Source: JACKHO01 sp041398745 | GTDB lineage: Bacteria; Planctomycetota; Planctomycetia; Planctomycetales; Planctomycetaceae | Direction: 5' to 3' | Assembly (NCBI GenBank): GCA_041398745.1 | Contig: JAWKUB010000003.1 | Coordinates: forward strand, 372,001 to 436,000 | DNA: 64,000 nucleotides | Part shown: positions 51,496-61,600 of the stretch, one piece after another | How positions within the stretch are numbered: position 1 is the stretch's first letter | Layout of the letters: each line of letters starts with the position of its first letter | Position numbers and translations under genes: made by a program | Notes under the pieces: generated by a model | Seen by the model: the letters and a program-made list of their open reading frames with translations, nothing else | Told to the model about the DNA's origin: nothing | Databases searched by the model: none

Positions 51496-51560
51496 CTAAG
51501 CAATTCCTGACTTCTTCAATTCTCTCAACGTGCAGTGAAATATGTGATTCGCGAAAGCGA

Positions 51561-52373
51561 TTACTCGTCGCAGCCTAGTTCAATGGAACGTAATGTGGCG
51601 GCTTCCACGGCATTCATCAAACCAGCGCGAATGCCCGCCCGCTCCATTTCATGCAAACCGGCAATGGTGGTCCCTCCGGGACTGGTGACCATGTCCTTCA
51701 ATGCCCCCGGATGATGGTTACCGGCCAAGACCATTTTGGCTGCACCGAGCAACGTTTGTGCCGCCAGTCGTGTTGCCGCTTCGCGCGGCAATCCCATCCG
51801 AACGGCCCCATCACTAAGTGCTTCAATCATCTGGAATACATAAGCCGGTCCGCTGCCGGACAATCCGGTGACGACATCCAATTGTGACTCCGGTACTTCC
51901 AACGCCATTCCCACTGTTTCCAGCATGTGTCGGACTGTCGCACCATCTTCCGGTGTTGCTTCTGAACCGAGGGAATAAGCCGCTGCCCCCGCATCGACCA
52001 GGACGGGCGTGTTCGGCATCACCCTGACAATGCGGGTATGAAGGCCGATAAGGGTTTGGAGCCGCGACAGAGGAACCCCCGCCATAATCGAAATGAACAG
52101 ATGCCGTTCCTCCACCGATTCTCGCAAATCAATCAGTACGTCGTGGGCGACTTGGGGCTTAATGGCTACAAAAATGATGTCCGCCTGCGCCAGCAACTGG
52201 GCGTTGTCTGAGACAGTCGTTACGCCGGTCTTTTCCTGAAACGCCGCCCGGGCCTGTTCGGAAACATCACTGGCAAACATGTCGGCTGTCTGAACGTATC
52301 CGGACGAACTCAAACCCATTGCGAAAGCGGTTGCCATTTTCCCGGCACCGAGGAAGCCAATTCGTTGCGTCAT
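51561..52373 (-). CDS. proC: Pyrroline-5-carboxylate reductase
   Basis: 270 residues from ATG 52373. The last step of proline synthesis: NAD(P)H reduction of pyrroline-5-carboxylate. The Rossmann N-terminus is RIGFLGAGKMATAFAMGL; IIFVAIKPQ and VRVMPNTPVLVDAGA are family hallmarks; the C-terminal signature VTGLSGSGPAYVFQMIEALSDGAVRMGLPREAATRLAAQTLLGAAKM and VTSPGGTTIAGLHEME match well. Length is standard. It is 65 bp upstream of the SIS gene on the same strand. Full-length and apparently functional. Confidence 0.97.
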   Translation of the reverse strand: MTQRIGFLGAGKMATAFAMGLSSSGYVQTADMFASDVSEQARAAFQEKTGVTTVSDNAQLLAQADIIFVAIKPQVAHDVLIDLRESVEERHLFISIMAGVPLSRLQTLIGLHTRIVRVMPNTPVLVDAGAAAYSLGSEATPEDGATVRHMLETVGMALEVPESQLDVVTGLSGSGPAYVFQMIEALSDGAVRMGLPREAATRLAAQTLLGAAKMVLAGNHHPGALKDMVTSPGGTTIAGLHEMERAGIRAGLMNAVEAATLRSIELGCDE

Positions 52374-52553
52374 TGGTCGTAATGTCCTGATTGTCAACAG
52401 GGAACGAAAACTCCACTCCTACAGGGTATCGAACTTTTCCTTCAGATGCATCGCTCGCCACACTGGGGCGCGGCCAGCTACAATTCTGAGCCCGTCTGTC
52501 ACCTCGTCATGGACAGATGTGGATGACCTCCGACATTCCTATTGTGTGATTCA

Positions 52554-54176
52554 ATGAACAAATATCTCCCCTTCTCGCTCGCCTTGTTGTTCGCAGGCAT
52601 TCTGCATGCTGAAGACCCCATTCGCGACTTGCAAACCCAGGCCGCCGAATCCAATTCGGCGGAATTCGGCCATTGGGGCTGGGAGGCGGACAACTACAAG
52701 TTGTGGGGCACACACTCCAACCGGCTCATCCCGGTCTACTGCTTCGGGACCGCAGGCAAAGGTCCGGGCATCGACCTCACCAGCTACACAGGTGATAACA
52801 GCCCATATCGAGACGAAGCCCAAATCAAGAAGCTGTATGGCCAGGTTCCCACCGGCACGTTGAATCCTAACGCCACCTACCTCGACCAGACCAACATTCA
52901 CGACATTCAACTGGCTGCACTCCAGGCGGGAAAGAAACACATCATCCTGGTGGTGTTCGACGGCATGGACTGGCACACCACGCGGGCAGCCAGCATTTAC
53001 CGTCAGCAGAAGGTGGGATATGAAGAAGGTCGAGGCGCTGGCCAGCACTTCCAGGAATATCAGGCAAATGGTACGACACAGTTCGGTGCGATGGTCACCA
53101 GCCCGTACAACAATGACTTCGACATCGACGTCAACACCCAGGTCGCCACTCTCGATGCGGGATCACTGCGAGGTGGATACTCAGCGGAACACGGCGGCCC
53201 TTTCCCTTGGTCTGTCACATCAGACTTGGAGTACCTCATTGGCAAGTCGGCTGACTCCAATTTCCGCCACGCCTACACAGACTCGGCCAGTTCTGCGACT
53301 TCGATGACTGCCGGCGTCAAAACCTACAACGCGGCCATCAACATCGATTCTAATGGCAAGCAGACCACGACCATTGCTCACCGTGCTCAGGAAAAAGGTT
53401 ACCGAATTGGTGTGGTGACCAGCGTTCCCATCAGTCATGCTACCCCAGCCGCCGCCTACTCGCACAATGTCACACGAAATGACTATCAAGATTTAACCCG
53501 CGACTTACTGGGCTTGAAGTCGATCAGCCATCCCGATGAACCACTGCCTGGAGTAGATGTCCTTCTCGGAGCGGGATTCGGGCAAGATCGAAAACAAGAT
53601 GGCGGACAGGGAGACAACTTCGTTCCCGGTAACGGCTACCTGACCGAGGCCGATCAATTCGCTGCCAGTGCACGAAACGGGGGTAAGTATCATGTGGTGA
53701 CACGTGAGTCCGGCGTCAAAGGGAGTGCCGTGCTCAGCAATGCTGTGGAAGATGCCAATGCTGCCGGTCACCGGCTGTTCGGATTCTTCGGTGGACCGGG
53801 CGGCCATCTTCCGTTTCGCACCGCAGATGGTGACTACAACCCGACACTCGGGCGGAAGAAGGCAGAAAAGTATTCCGAAGCTGATGTGGTTGAGAATCCA
53901 AACCTGGCAGAGCTGACAGAGGCAGCCCTGCAGGTTCTCAGCCGCAAAGACGAACCATTCTGGCTCATGGTGGAAGCTGGCGATGTCGACTGGGCCAACC
54001 ACGACAACAATATCGACAACTCAATTGGAGCCGTTCTCAGTGGCGACGCCGCCGTCAAAGTGCTGACGGACTGGGTCGAACAGCACAGTAGTTGGGATGA
54101 AACGGTGCTCATCGTGACGGCCGATCACGGCCACTATCTGGTCCTCGAAAAACCCGAATTGCTCATCGCGAAGTAG
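52554..54176 (+). CDS. Secreted alkaline phosphatase
   Basis: 540 residues from ATG 52554 with signal peptide MNKYLPFSLALLFAGILHA. A PhoA-type metallo-phosphomonoesterase: VVFDGMDW gives the first metal Asp, TDSASSATSMTAG the nucleophile S244, FWLMVEAGDVDWANHDNNI the second metal cluster, and VTADHGHYL the last. It frees phosphate from organic esters outside the cytoplasm. A ~75-residue N-terminal segment before the core (HWGWEADNYKLWGTHSNRLIPVYCFG) is an unusual addition. It stands alone. No Pho box was identified. Confidence 0.93.
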   Translation: MNKYLPFSLALLFAGILHAEDPIRDLQTQAAESNSAEFGHWGWEADNYKLWGTHSNRLIPVYCFGTAGKGPGIDLTSYTGDNSPYRDEAQIKKLYGQVPTGTLNPNATYLDQTNIHDIQLAALQAGKKHIILVVFDGMDWHTTRAASIYRQQKVGYEEGRGAGQHFQEYQANGTTQFGAMVTSPYNNDFDIDVNTQVATLDAGSLRGGYSAEHGGPFPWSVTSDLEYLIGKSADSNFRHAYTDSASSATSMTAGVKTYNAAINIDSNGKQTTTIAHRAQEKGYRIGVVTSVPISHATPAAAYSHNVTRNDYQDLTRDLLGLKSISHPDEPLPGVDVLLGAGFGQDRKQDGGQGDNFVPGNGYLTEADQFAASARNGGKYHVVTRESGVKGSAVLSNAVEDANAAGHRLFGFFGGPGGHLPFRTADGDYNPTLGRKKAEKYSEADVVENPNLAELTEAALQVLSRKDEPFWLMVEAGDVDWANHDNNIDNSIGAVLSGDAAVKVLTDWVEQHSSWDETVLIVTADHGHYLVLEKPELLIAK

Positions 54177-54235
54177 TCTTTTGGGGTGGTATCTGCCGCG
54201 AGTTCTGTCTGTGGCGAAGTAATTGAGGCGTAACG

Positions 54236-56548
54236 TTGAACCAAGAAGCTGTATCGAATTCCTGGACTGGGAGACTCCCAGCAATTCTGGGAACGGTGTG
54301 GCTACTCTTTTTCACATTCTGCTTCTTTCAGTTCGTTCTGCCAAATAACAAGCCGGTTTCCCGCCTCGACATTTTTACGGCGATTCCGGAATTCCTCTCC
54401 GACAACATCCAAGCTCTGACGGACTTTCCAACGGTCTGGCAGGTTCTGACCGAGCGAGTTCCACTCGGTCTGATTTCCTGCGGCGTTGTGCTTTCTGCTG
54501 TCGCGATGGGGCGACTTTTATTGCGGGGATTGCGTCTGTTCTCTGATATCGATTCCAGTGCTCGATTCGCGCTCAGCGGCGGTCTTGGTCTGGGAGCCCT
54601 GTCGCTGCTCATGCTGGGACTCGGACTCCTCGGATTCATGTCGACAATGCTTCTCGCGGTAATCCTCGGCGCGACCGTCGCTACGGAATTTGCGTTGACG
54701 TTGCGACGAGCCATTACCGCAGACAACCTCACTGCTGATTCCATTCCCGCAGCTCCTCAATGGTTTCGCCATACAGCCATTGCCATTTGCGGATTGTTTC
54801 TGCTGCTCATTATCAGCGGTGCCTTATTGCCTTCGATGGACTTCGACGTGAAGGAGTACCACCTTGGCGGCCCGAAAGAGTATTTCCGCGATGGACAGAT
54901 TTCGTTCCTGCCGCACAATGTCTACACGAGTTTTCCGTTCCTGACGGAAATGCTCTCGCTGACGGGCATGGTGCTACGGAATGACTGGTACTGGGGAGCC
55001 ATTGTCGGCAAAGGAATTCTCGCCTCCTTTACACTGTTCACAGCTGCGGGACTTTACGCATTCGTCTCCCGGGCGGTTGATGAGTCGGCCGGTTGGCTTG
55101 CGGCCACGCTGTATCTGACAACGCCGTGGGTGTACCGCATGTCGATTATCGCCTACACGGAAGGTGCGCTTTGCTGTTACGTCATGCTGACCTTACTCGC
55201 CTTCGACCTTGCTGTGCGCAAAAGTGATGGCCTCTCAAAAAATTGGCCACTGCTTGTCGGGCTGCTGGCAGGTTGTGCGGCGGCCACAAAGTATCCCGGT
55301 CTGGTCTTCATTTGCATCCCGTTTGGACTCGCCTGGATTTACGTTGTCTGGTCACGCCGCAGTTCACAGCAGTCAGCATCTGCGCAAGTCATATTCACTT
55401 ACATTGCGGGTGCTCTCATCGCGTTTAGCCCCTGGCTTGCGAAGAACTTCTGGGAGACTGGCAATCCCGTTTATCCCTTTGCTTGGTCAATCTTCGGTGG
55501 TGCCGACTGGAATGCGACGCTTGACGCGAAATTCAAGGCGGGACACGCGGCACCGACGCATTTGCTGACGAATCCTCAGGCTCTGGTATTCGACTTGTGG
55601 GAGAAAATTGTTGATGTCACGAGCAAGAGCGACTGGCAAAGCCCTCTCATGTTCGGATTGATTCCTCTGGCGTGGCTGGCGCCTTGCCGGGAACGCGTCC
55701 GAGGTGTGTCACTGTATGCGCTGTTGTTCTTTCTCCTCTGGTTTTTTATTACACATCGCATCGACCGATTCTGGGTGCCCATGCTGCCGTTGCTTTGCAT
55801 TCTGGCGGCCATTGGAGCACGGCAGTTGTGGAAGTCGTGGCAGTATGAGTACGGGCATGAAGGACTACCCATGCCGATTGTGTTGACGGGAGTTATTTCC
55901 AGTATCGCGACGGTCGTGGTCGTCACCGTGTACCACTTTGTCTTTGCGACATCTGGCTTTTGCGGCCCCAACAACTTTGTGCAACCTTACGAACAGGTTC
56001 AGCAGCAGGCATTCAAATTCACACCGCTCATCGCCTATCTCGAGCAGTTACGAGACGTCCACGACCGCAACGGCGATGAGCCGATGCGTGTGCTACTGGT
56101 CGGCGAGGCGCAGATTTTCGATCTCCGCGGGGACTATGTTTACAATACAGTATTTGACACGTCGCTGTTTGAAGAATGGACCGGAGTTCCGGGTGACGAT
56201 ATGCCCTCAGGCGAACGGGCTATGCAGAGTCCCGAGGAAGTTCTCGCTGTGCTGAAAGAGCAGGGTGTTACGCATGTCGCGGTAAACTGGCATGAAATCC
56301 TGCGGTATCGCACAACATATGGTTACACCAACTACGTCACTCCCGCGAGGTTCAATGAACTCGTCTACGATGACGTACTGACGCGACTTCCCACACCGGC
56401 CACAGCCTACGTGGAAACCGAGCAACTGAGTGATTCGTGGCAACAACAACTGCGGGACTGGGGGCCAGAACTGGTCACTCGGCAGGGCGGTCGTCCGGCA
56501 ATTCCAATCTTCACGGTCTATGAAGTCCGTCAGCAGAATACTGACTGA
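54236..56548 (+). CDS. GT-C family membrane glycosyltransferase (ArnT/PMT-like)
   Basis: 770 residues from TTG 54236 (TGAGG 8 bp upstream). About 12-13 membrane helices. The first extracytoplasmic loop has SMDFDVKEYHLGGPKEYFRDGQISFLPHNVYTSFPFLTEML, an acidic DxxxY motif typical of polyprenyl-phosphate-dependent sugar transferases (PMT/ArnT). ASFTLFTAAGLYAF and WLAATLYLTTPWVYRMSIIAYTEG agree with the fold. A C-terminal soluble part (~600-770) ends with FTVYEV. It probably mannosylates or glycosylates proteins or lipids on the outer face of the membrane. Sulfatase 3 begins 33 bp downstream, so the two may share a transcript. Confidence 0.83.
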   Translation: MNQEAVSNSWTGRLPAILGTVWLLFFTFCFFQFVLPNNKPVSRLDIFTAIPEFLSDNIQALTDFPTVWQVLTERVPLGLISCGVVLSAVAMGRLLLRGLRLFSDIDSSARFALSGGLGLGALSLLMLGLGLLGFMSTMLLAVILGATVATEFALTLRRAITADNLTADSIPAAPQWFRHTAIAICGLFLLLIISGALLPSMDFDVKEYHLGGPKEYFRDGQISFLPHNVYTSFPFLTEMLSLTGMVLRNDWYWGAIVGKGILASFTLFTAAGLYAFVSRAVDESAGWLAATLYLTTPWVYRMSIIAYTEGALCCYVMLTLLAFDLAVRKSDGLSKNWPLLVGLLAGCAAATKYPGLVFICIPFGLAWIYVVWSRRSSQQSASAQVIFTYIAGALIAFSPWLAKNFWETGNPVYPFAWSIFGGADWNATLDAKFKAGHAAPTHLLTNPQALVFDLWEKIVDVTSKSDWQSPLMFGLIPLAWLAPCRERVRGVSLYALLFFLLWFFITHRIDRFWVPMLPLLCILAAIGARQLWKSWQYEYGHEGLPMPIVLTGVISSIATVVVVTVYHFVFATSGFCGPNNFVQPYEQVQQQAFKFTPLIAYLEQLRDVHDRNGDEPMRVLLVGEAQIFDLRGDYVYNTVFDTSLFEEWTGVPGDDMPSGERAMQSPEEVLAVLKEQGVTHVAVNWHEILRYRTTYGYTNYVTPARFNELVYDDVLTRLPTPATAYVETEQLSDSWQQQLRDWGPELVTRQGGRPAIPIFTVYEVRQQNTD

Positions 56549-56581
56549 ACCCAAGCAGCTTCCCTGGGGGAACTAATCACC

Positions 56582-58090
56582 ATGATTCGTCGTTTCAAGT
56601 TGCTGTTCGTCTTCGCGGCGTGGGCATGCACGCACGCTGTCTCCAGTTTGTCGTTTTCTGCGGAGAAGTCAGCCCAGCCAAATGTCCTGTTGCTCATCAC
56701 CGATGAACACAACTTCCGGACACTCGGCTGCTACCGCGAGGTGATGGATCGGGAACAGGCCGAAATGTGGGGATTGGGTGCCGTCGTGCAGACGCCGAAC
56801 ATCGACCGTCTGGCTCATGAGGGCGTGCTCTGCACGCGCGCCTACGCCACGGCCCCGGTTTGCTCACCGTGCCGTGCGGCCATGATTACCGGACGGTATC
56901 CGCACGCCACCGGTGTTCCCGCGAATGACCTCGTTCTTGACCGGTCAATACCCACGCTGGCTGACCGTCTGAATGACGTCGGGTATCGCACGGCGTTCAT
57001 CGGAAAGTGGCACCTCGGTGGTACGGGCAAGCCGGAATGGAGCCCCGAAGTTGACGGGGGATTTCAGTTCAAAAAGTACATGTTTAATCGCGGCCACTGG
57101 AAAAAGTTTGTCATCGAAAACGGCATCCCGCGCATCGGTCCTGAGAAGAAGGGAATTCCTACCTACGATGTCGACGGGGCTGATGAACAATCTTTCTCCA
57201 CCGACTGGCTCACCGACCGGGCCATCGAATTCGTCACCGACAAGTCCGCGGAGAAGCCGTTCTTCACTGTCATCAGCTACCCGGACCCACACGGGCCAAA
57301 CACGGTACGGGCTCCGTACGACCACCGCTTTGACGAACTCCCGTTTGTTCCACCACGGACCTATCAAACCGGCATCGAGCCGCCTAAGTGGCTCGGCGGC
57401 GGAAAGAACCATCCCGTTTTTCGTGGCCCCGACATGTCCAAATACTTTGGGATGGTGCAGTGCATCGACGACAACATTGGACGCCTGCTGAAACAACTCG
57501 AAACCTCTGGCCAACTGGAAAATACGCTCGTCATCATGACCAGCGACCACGGTGATTTGTGCTACGAACATGATCGGCAGAATAAAGGAAATCCCTACGA
57601 AGGCTCGGCCCGGGTTCCTCTCATTCTGCGGTTTCCGAATCGAATTCAGCCTGGCGAATACTATTCTGATCCAGTCGGCACCGTGGACATTACGCCCACC
57701 GTCATGGGTTTGCTGGACTTGCCAGCTAACCCGGATGACCAGGGACGCAACCTGTCCGCTCTGCTGGCCGACGCATCCCAAACGCGCAAAGCAGGTCAGC
57801 CCAGTCCGATTACGTTTTTGCGCAACGCGGGGACGACAGCCGCGTGGGTGGCCGCTGTCGATTCGCGTTACAAGCTCATCATTTCCATCAATGACACTCC
57901 CTGGCTGTTCGACGCCGCCCAAGACCCTGATGAACTACAGAACTTCTTCGGCAAGCCAGAGACGGCAGATGTCTCGCGGAGACTTTCAATTGCATTGCGG
58001 GACTACGGTCAATCAGTCGATGACCCGCACCTGGCCAACGAACAAATCGCCGCATCGCTTGCAGACATTCTCTCCGAGACCGCGAAATAA
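56582..58090 (+). CDS. Secreted sulfatase 3 with CSPCR motif
   Basis: 502 residues. Signal peptide through SLSFSAE (~27). Sulfatase fold with NVLLLITDEHNFRTLGC and the active-site loop APVCSPCRAAMITGRYPHATG: C94-S-P-C97-R, where the fourth residue of the canonical CxPSR is Cys rather than Ser. GYRTAFIGKWHLGG and MTSDHGDLCYEHD complete the site. C94 can still be converted to formylglycine if the maturase accepts the variant. It is likely periplasmic or secreted. It follows the GT-C gene by 33 bp, and the BlaI operator region follows. Confidence 0.92.
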   Translation: MIRRFKLLFVFAAWACTHAVSSLSFSAEKSAQPNVLLLITDEHNFRTLGCYREVMDREQAEMWGLGAVVQTPNIDRLAHEGVLCTRAYATAPVCSPCRAAMITGRYPHATGVPANDLVLDRSIPTLADRLNDVGYRTAFIGKWHLGGTGKPEWSPEVDGGFQFKKYMFNRGHWKKFVIENGIPRIGPEKKGIPTYDVDGADEQSFSTDWLTDRAIEFVTDKSAEKPFFTVISYPDPHGPNTVRAPYDHRFDELPFVPPRTYQTGIEPPKWLGGGKNHPVFRGPDMSKYFGMVQCIDDNIGRLLKQLETSGQLENTLVIMTSDHGDLCYEHDRQNKGNPYEGSARVPLILRFPNRIQPGEYYSDPVGTVDITPTVMGLLDLPANPDDQGRNLSALLADASQTRKAGQPSPITFLRNAGTTAAWVAAVDSRYKLIISINDTPWLFDAAQDPDELQNFFGKPETADVSRRLSIALRDYGQSVDDPHLANEQIAASLADILSETAK

Positions 58091-58142
58091 CACATCAGGT
58101 TCAGCAGCCTCCTCATCATCAAGCACATGCGGCTGCGGCGCC

Positions 58143-58164
58143 AATTTCTATTGAAATAGAAATT
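58143..58164. promoter_or_regulatory. BlaI-type operator 1 (22-bp dyad)
   Basis: Arms AATTTCTATT and AATAGAAATT are perfect reverse complements separated by GA. The site is centred 49 bp from a second, similar dyad and lies upstream of a candidate -35 box. Confidence 0.75.
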
Positions 58165-58168
58165 CGTC

Positions 58169-58197
58169 TTGACGCCGACGACTGCGGCGGGTATTTC
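58169..58197 (+). promoter_or_regulatory. Candidate promoter of blaI-M56 operon
   Basis: TTGACG (58169-58174) and TATTTC (58192-58197) with a 17-bp spacer. The -10 overlaps operator 2 and operator 1 lies 5 bp upstream of the -35, so repressor binding would block RNA polymerase. Confidence 0.5.
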
Positions 58198-58213
58198 TAT
58201 TGGAGTAGAAATT
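58192..58213. promoter_or_regulatory. BlaI-type operator 2
   Basis: ATTTCTA (58193-58199) and TAGAAAT (58206-58212) around six bases. It shares the core ATTTCTA-N6-TAGAAAT with operator 1 and ends 23 bp before the blaI ATG. Confidence 0.75.
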
Positions 58214-58236
58214 GGTCCGACACGTGGAGGCGAGAG

Positions 58237-58638
58237 ATGTCCCGTACCGAGGTGGCCCATCCCACCGAATTGGAATTACAGATTCTCAAAACGCTGTGGG
58301 AAGAATCTCCCCGGACGGCCCGTGCCATTCGAGACACGCTTGCCGTTCAAGGGCGCGACTTGGCCCACACGACGGTCATTACCACGCTCCAGAAAATGGT
58401 CGACAAAGGCCAGCTTCAGCAACTTGATCCGGTCGAGGGGAAGGCCTTTCGCTTTCAGCCGTGTCTCTCGGAACATGCCGTCTCAAAGAACATGCTGGGT
58501 GATTTGGTCGAACGCGTGTTTGACGGATCGGCCGAAGCGGTGATGTTGAGTTTGTTCGACATGTCTGACATCGACGCTGATGAACTCAAACGCCTCCGTA
58601 AGCTGCTCAACCAGAAAGTGCGGGAGAAACAGCAATGA
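58237..58638 (+). CDS. blaI: BlaI/MecI/CopY family repressor
   Basis: 133 residues with a good ribosome site (GGAGG at 58226, 6 bp from ATG). Winged-helix repressor: PTELELQILKTLWEESPRTARAIRDTLAVQGRDLAHTTVITTLQKMVDKGQLQ is the DNA-binding half; the C-terminal helices (KNMLGDLVERVFDGSAEAVMLSLFD) dimerise. Family members are inactivated by proteolysis triggered by a BlaR1/M56 partner, encoded immediately downstream with a 4-bp ATGA overlap. Two dyads upstream of the gene are its likely operators, giving autorepression. Confidence 0.94.
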   Translation: MSRTEVAHPTELELQILKTLWEESPRTARAIRDTLAVQGRDLAHTTVITTLQKMVDKGQLQQLDPVEGKAFRFQPCLSEHAVSKNMLGDLVERVFDGSAEAVMLSLFDMSDIDADELKRLRKLLNQKVREKQQ

Positions 58639-61600
58639 TGAATCTCGAATACTTGCTACCACTGAGCAACGAATTGTGTCTGCGACTTGCGTTGACCCTC
58701 TTTCACTTCTTGTGGCAGGGACTGCTCGTAGGCGTTGCCGCGATGCTTGGCGCTCGTCTTCTGCGATCTGCGTCCGCCTCCTTGCGTTATCTGGTTTTCA
58801 CGATTGCGCTCCTGTCGTTGCCCGTATGCGTTGTCATCACATTCCAGTGCATCGAACTACCTCCCGGTGACATTCGCATGACTAGCGAAAATGCAGCAGC
58901 AGCACCTCCGGCAGTCGATGCCATCGATGATCCCCCGTTAGTGACACCATCTGCGAACGTTGAAGCAGTATACGTGCCTTACAGCGTGCCGGAGCCGGTC
59001 GACGTTGCAATGACTGCCGAAGACCAACCGTTACTTGCTTCGTCTAACAAGCCAACAGTCACAACTCAGGATTCACCTAAAACAACAGGTGCTGCCCCCT
59101 GGGCCCAATGGGCCACCTATGTTGTGGCAGTTTATCTCACCGGTGTCGGTACTTTTCTGTTCCGGCTATTACTGGGGGTGTGGGGCGGACATCGACTGTG
59201 GCATGCTGCTCAGGCGGTTGAAAACGCACAGTTCCTGCGAGTTCTAGCCGACGAAACCAAGCGGATGGGACTGTGGATGACTCCGACGCTCGGCTACTGT
59301 AGTCGTGTGGCCGTGCCAACCGTGGTCGGAGTGCTGCGTCCGGCACTACTGCTACCGGTTTCGCTCGCGACGGGACTCAGTCAGGAGCAGTTCGCGGCAA
59401 TTGTGAGCCACGAACTCGCTCACATTAGGCGGTATGACCTGCTGCTGAATCTAGTCCAACGGCTCTTGGAGTCGCTGTTGTTCTTTCACCCGGTGGTGTG
59501 GTACTTGAGTCACCGTATGAGTGTTGAACGCGAAGTCTCGTGCGACGAACTTGTCGTATCTGTGGGACACGTGCCCGCCAGCTATGCAGATGCACTACTC
59601 AAAGTGGCGGAGTTGTGTGCACTTCGCATCCCAGAGAACACCTACGCTCTGGCTGCATCGGGTCACAATGATTCTGAGTTCGCCCAACGAATTCGGCGAC
59701 TCGTGTTTGCCGATCATCCCACTCCGCTGCGGATTTCTCGTGGCAGCATTTTGGTAGCAGCACTTCTGCTCATACTCCCGCTTGTCATTTCCCCGATGCT
59801 GCTCAATGTCTTTGCACAGAACAATGACTCACCTGCGCAACGCGAAGAAGTCGACTCCGAAGACGAACAGGCAAACGCAGATGAGCCGGAACTTGAAATC
59901 GCCATTGGCATGACCTTCAAAGAGGTTGTCGCGGCGAAGGGAAAACACTACCGGTTGGTCCATGCCATGAAAGTTGGTCAGGTTCTCCTTGTCTATGATG
60001 ACATCATGGTCACCATTGATGAGCGTTTGACGCCTGACGGTGGAACAGTCACGGGAGTCGCTCCGACAGACTTGGAGGATGCCGAGTTCTTTACAAAAGA
60101 CATTCCCTACGCCGATGCCATTCCAGGCCGTCCTGACCTGGCGGACGAAGCGTTCAACAAAGCACTGCAGGAACTCCACGCCCTGTTGGCCGAGCGTACG
60201 AAGCTGAAACTAGTGAAGAAGTATCATGAACAGTTTCTCAAAGAAGACGACAAGAATGACACTGCGGGTCGACGCGCAGAAAGGAACAAGGCAAGGAGCG
60301 AATTGATTCGAATTGCTGATCGATTCGATCAAATTGCCGGTCGCATTGTGGATTTGCACGCTTCTGAATTGCAAAACCTGGAGCCCGTTGCGGAGCACGC
60401 CGTTCTCGAATGTTCTGAGGAGCCGCGTTATGGGCAGCCGTCATATGGGGTGATCGTCTACGCCTTGTCGACTCAGCCAATTGCAGCAGACGAACTTCTA
60501 CTGTTTTACGGTGAACATGTTTACCGCATCAAAGGTGAACCGTTCACGCTGAAGACAAAGAGCCAGGGATTCTACTTCCGACCGAATGTCAGTGTCGCTG
60601 CGCATACGCGGTTTGTCGTCTCCTGCATTCAGGACGCTCCTGAGGAAATTGAGAACGTTCGCAAAGGTTTCATGCCCAACTCAGATCGGGCACGCGACCC
60701 CCAGCGCGCCTACCGGACGGAGTTGTACCACCCGCAGGGCCAAAAAATGGAGGAGTTGGCCCCCCCGACGCCGGCAATGACAGCCTATGAAAAACTCAGA
60801 GAAGCTTACTTACAGGAACCCGACCGGCTGCATGCGATAGGTCTCAGTTCAACGAACCACACAACCTGGCAATGGCTGGTTTACATTCCGCGAAACAAAT
60901 CCTGGATGCTCTACGGCGCCACCCGACCAATTCCGCACCAGCACTTAGTCGAGTCGGGGCCAAACGACACGCGCTATCGAATTCCAGCCGCGCAGACCGG
61001 TCGGATTGTGCTTTTCGATGCTGCACTCAGCATTGACGATGACGGAAAGTCACGGATGACCATTCGGTCTGATCAACCCATTATTCAGGGCACACCTCGT
61101 GCCGACTGGCTGTTCTGGCGACCGGGCGATCCGGAGCCTGAAATGGTTGGCAAGTACGTGGCCAAACAACTGCCGGTTAGTTCAACGATCTATTACTCCG
61201 TTGGTAGTGGCCGTGTCACGACCAAAATCAATGACAAACTGGAACTCGTCGCCACGCAGTTTGTTCCTAAAGACTTCCAGGGCGAAGTGATGGCGGAAAC
61301 CAAACTGCCGGGATTCTGCATTTGGATTGAAGCGGGCGAATTCGACCCGTTCGTTCAGCGACTGAATGAGTTGCGGCGTATGTCAACACAGAATGACGAG
61401 CATGCCGAAGTCATTCAAAAGTACGAGGAGCTGATTGCCAAGTACCCCGAACACTCACGCCGGGCCGAAGCAATGTTCGACCTCGCCAATATCTACGAAC
61501 ATTCCATTCCGCAGCAATCTGTGGAACCTCAGCCGGAGAAAACGATTGCCTGGCTGGGCAAGGCATTTGAGGCGGCGAAAGTCGGGTCGCCCATTTGGTT

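Noticed and set aside
56945..57922. 325-codon minus-strand frame inside sulfatase 3
   Set aside because: Antisense to the sulfatase fold; no recognisable domain or start signal.
46277..58090. The 46-58 kb block of GT-C proteins, VWA protein, phosphatase and sulfatase as one envelope operon
   Set aside because: Strands alternate and housekeeping proC interrupts the block, so a single functional cluster is not supported.
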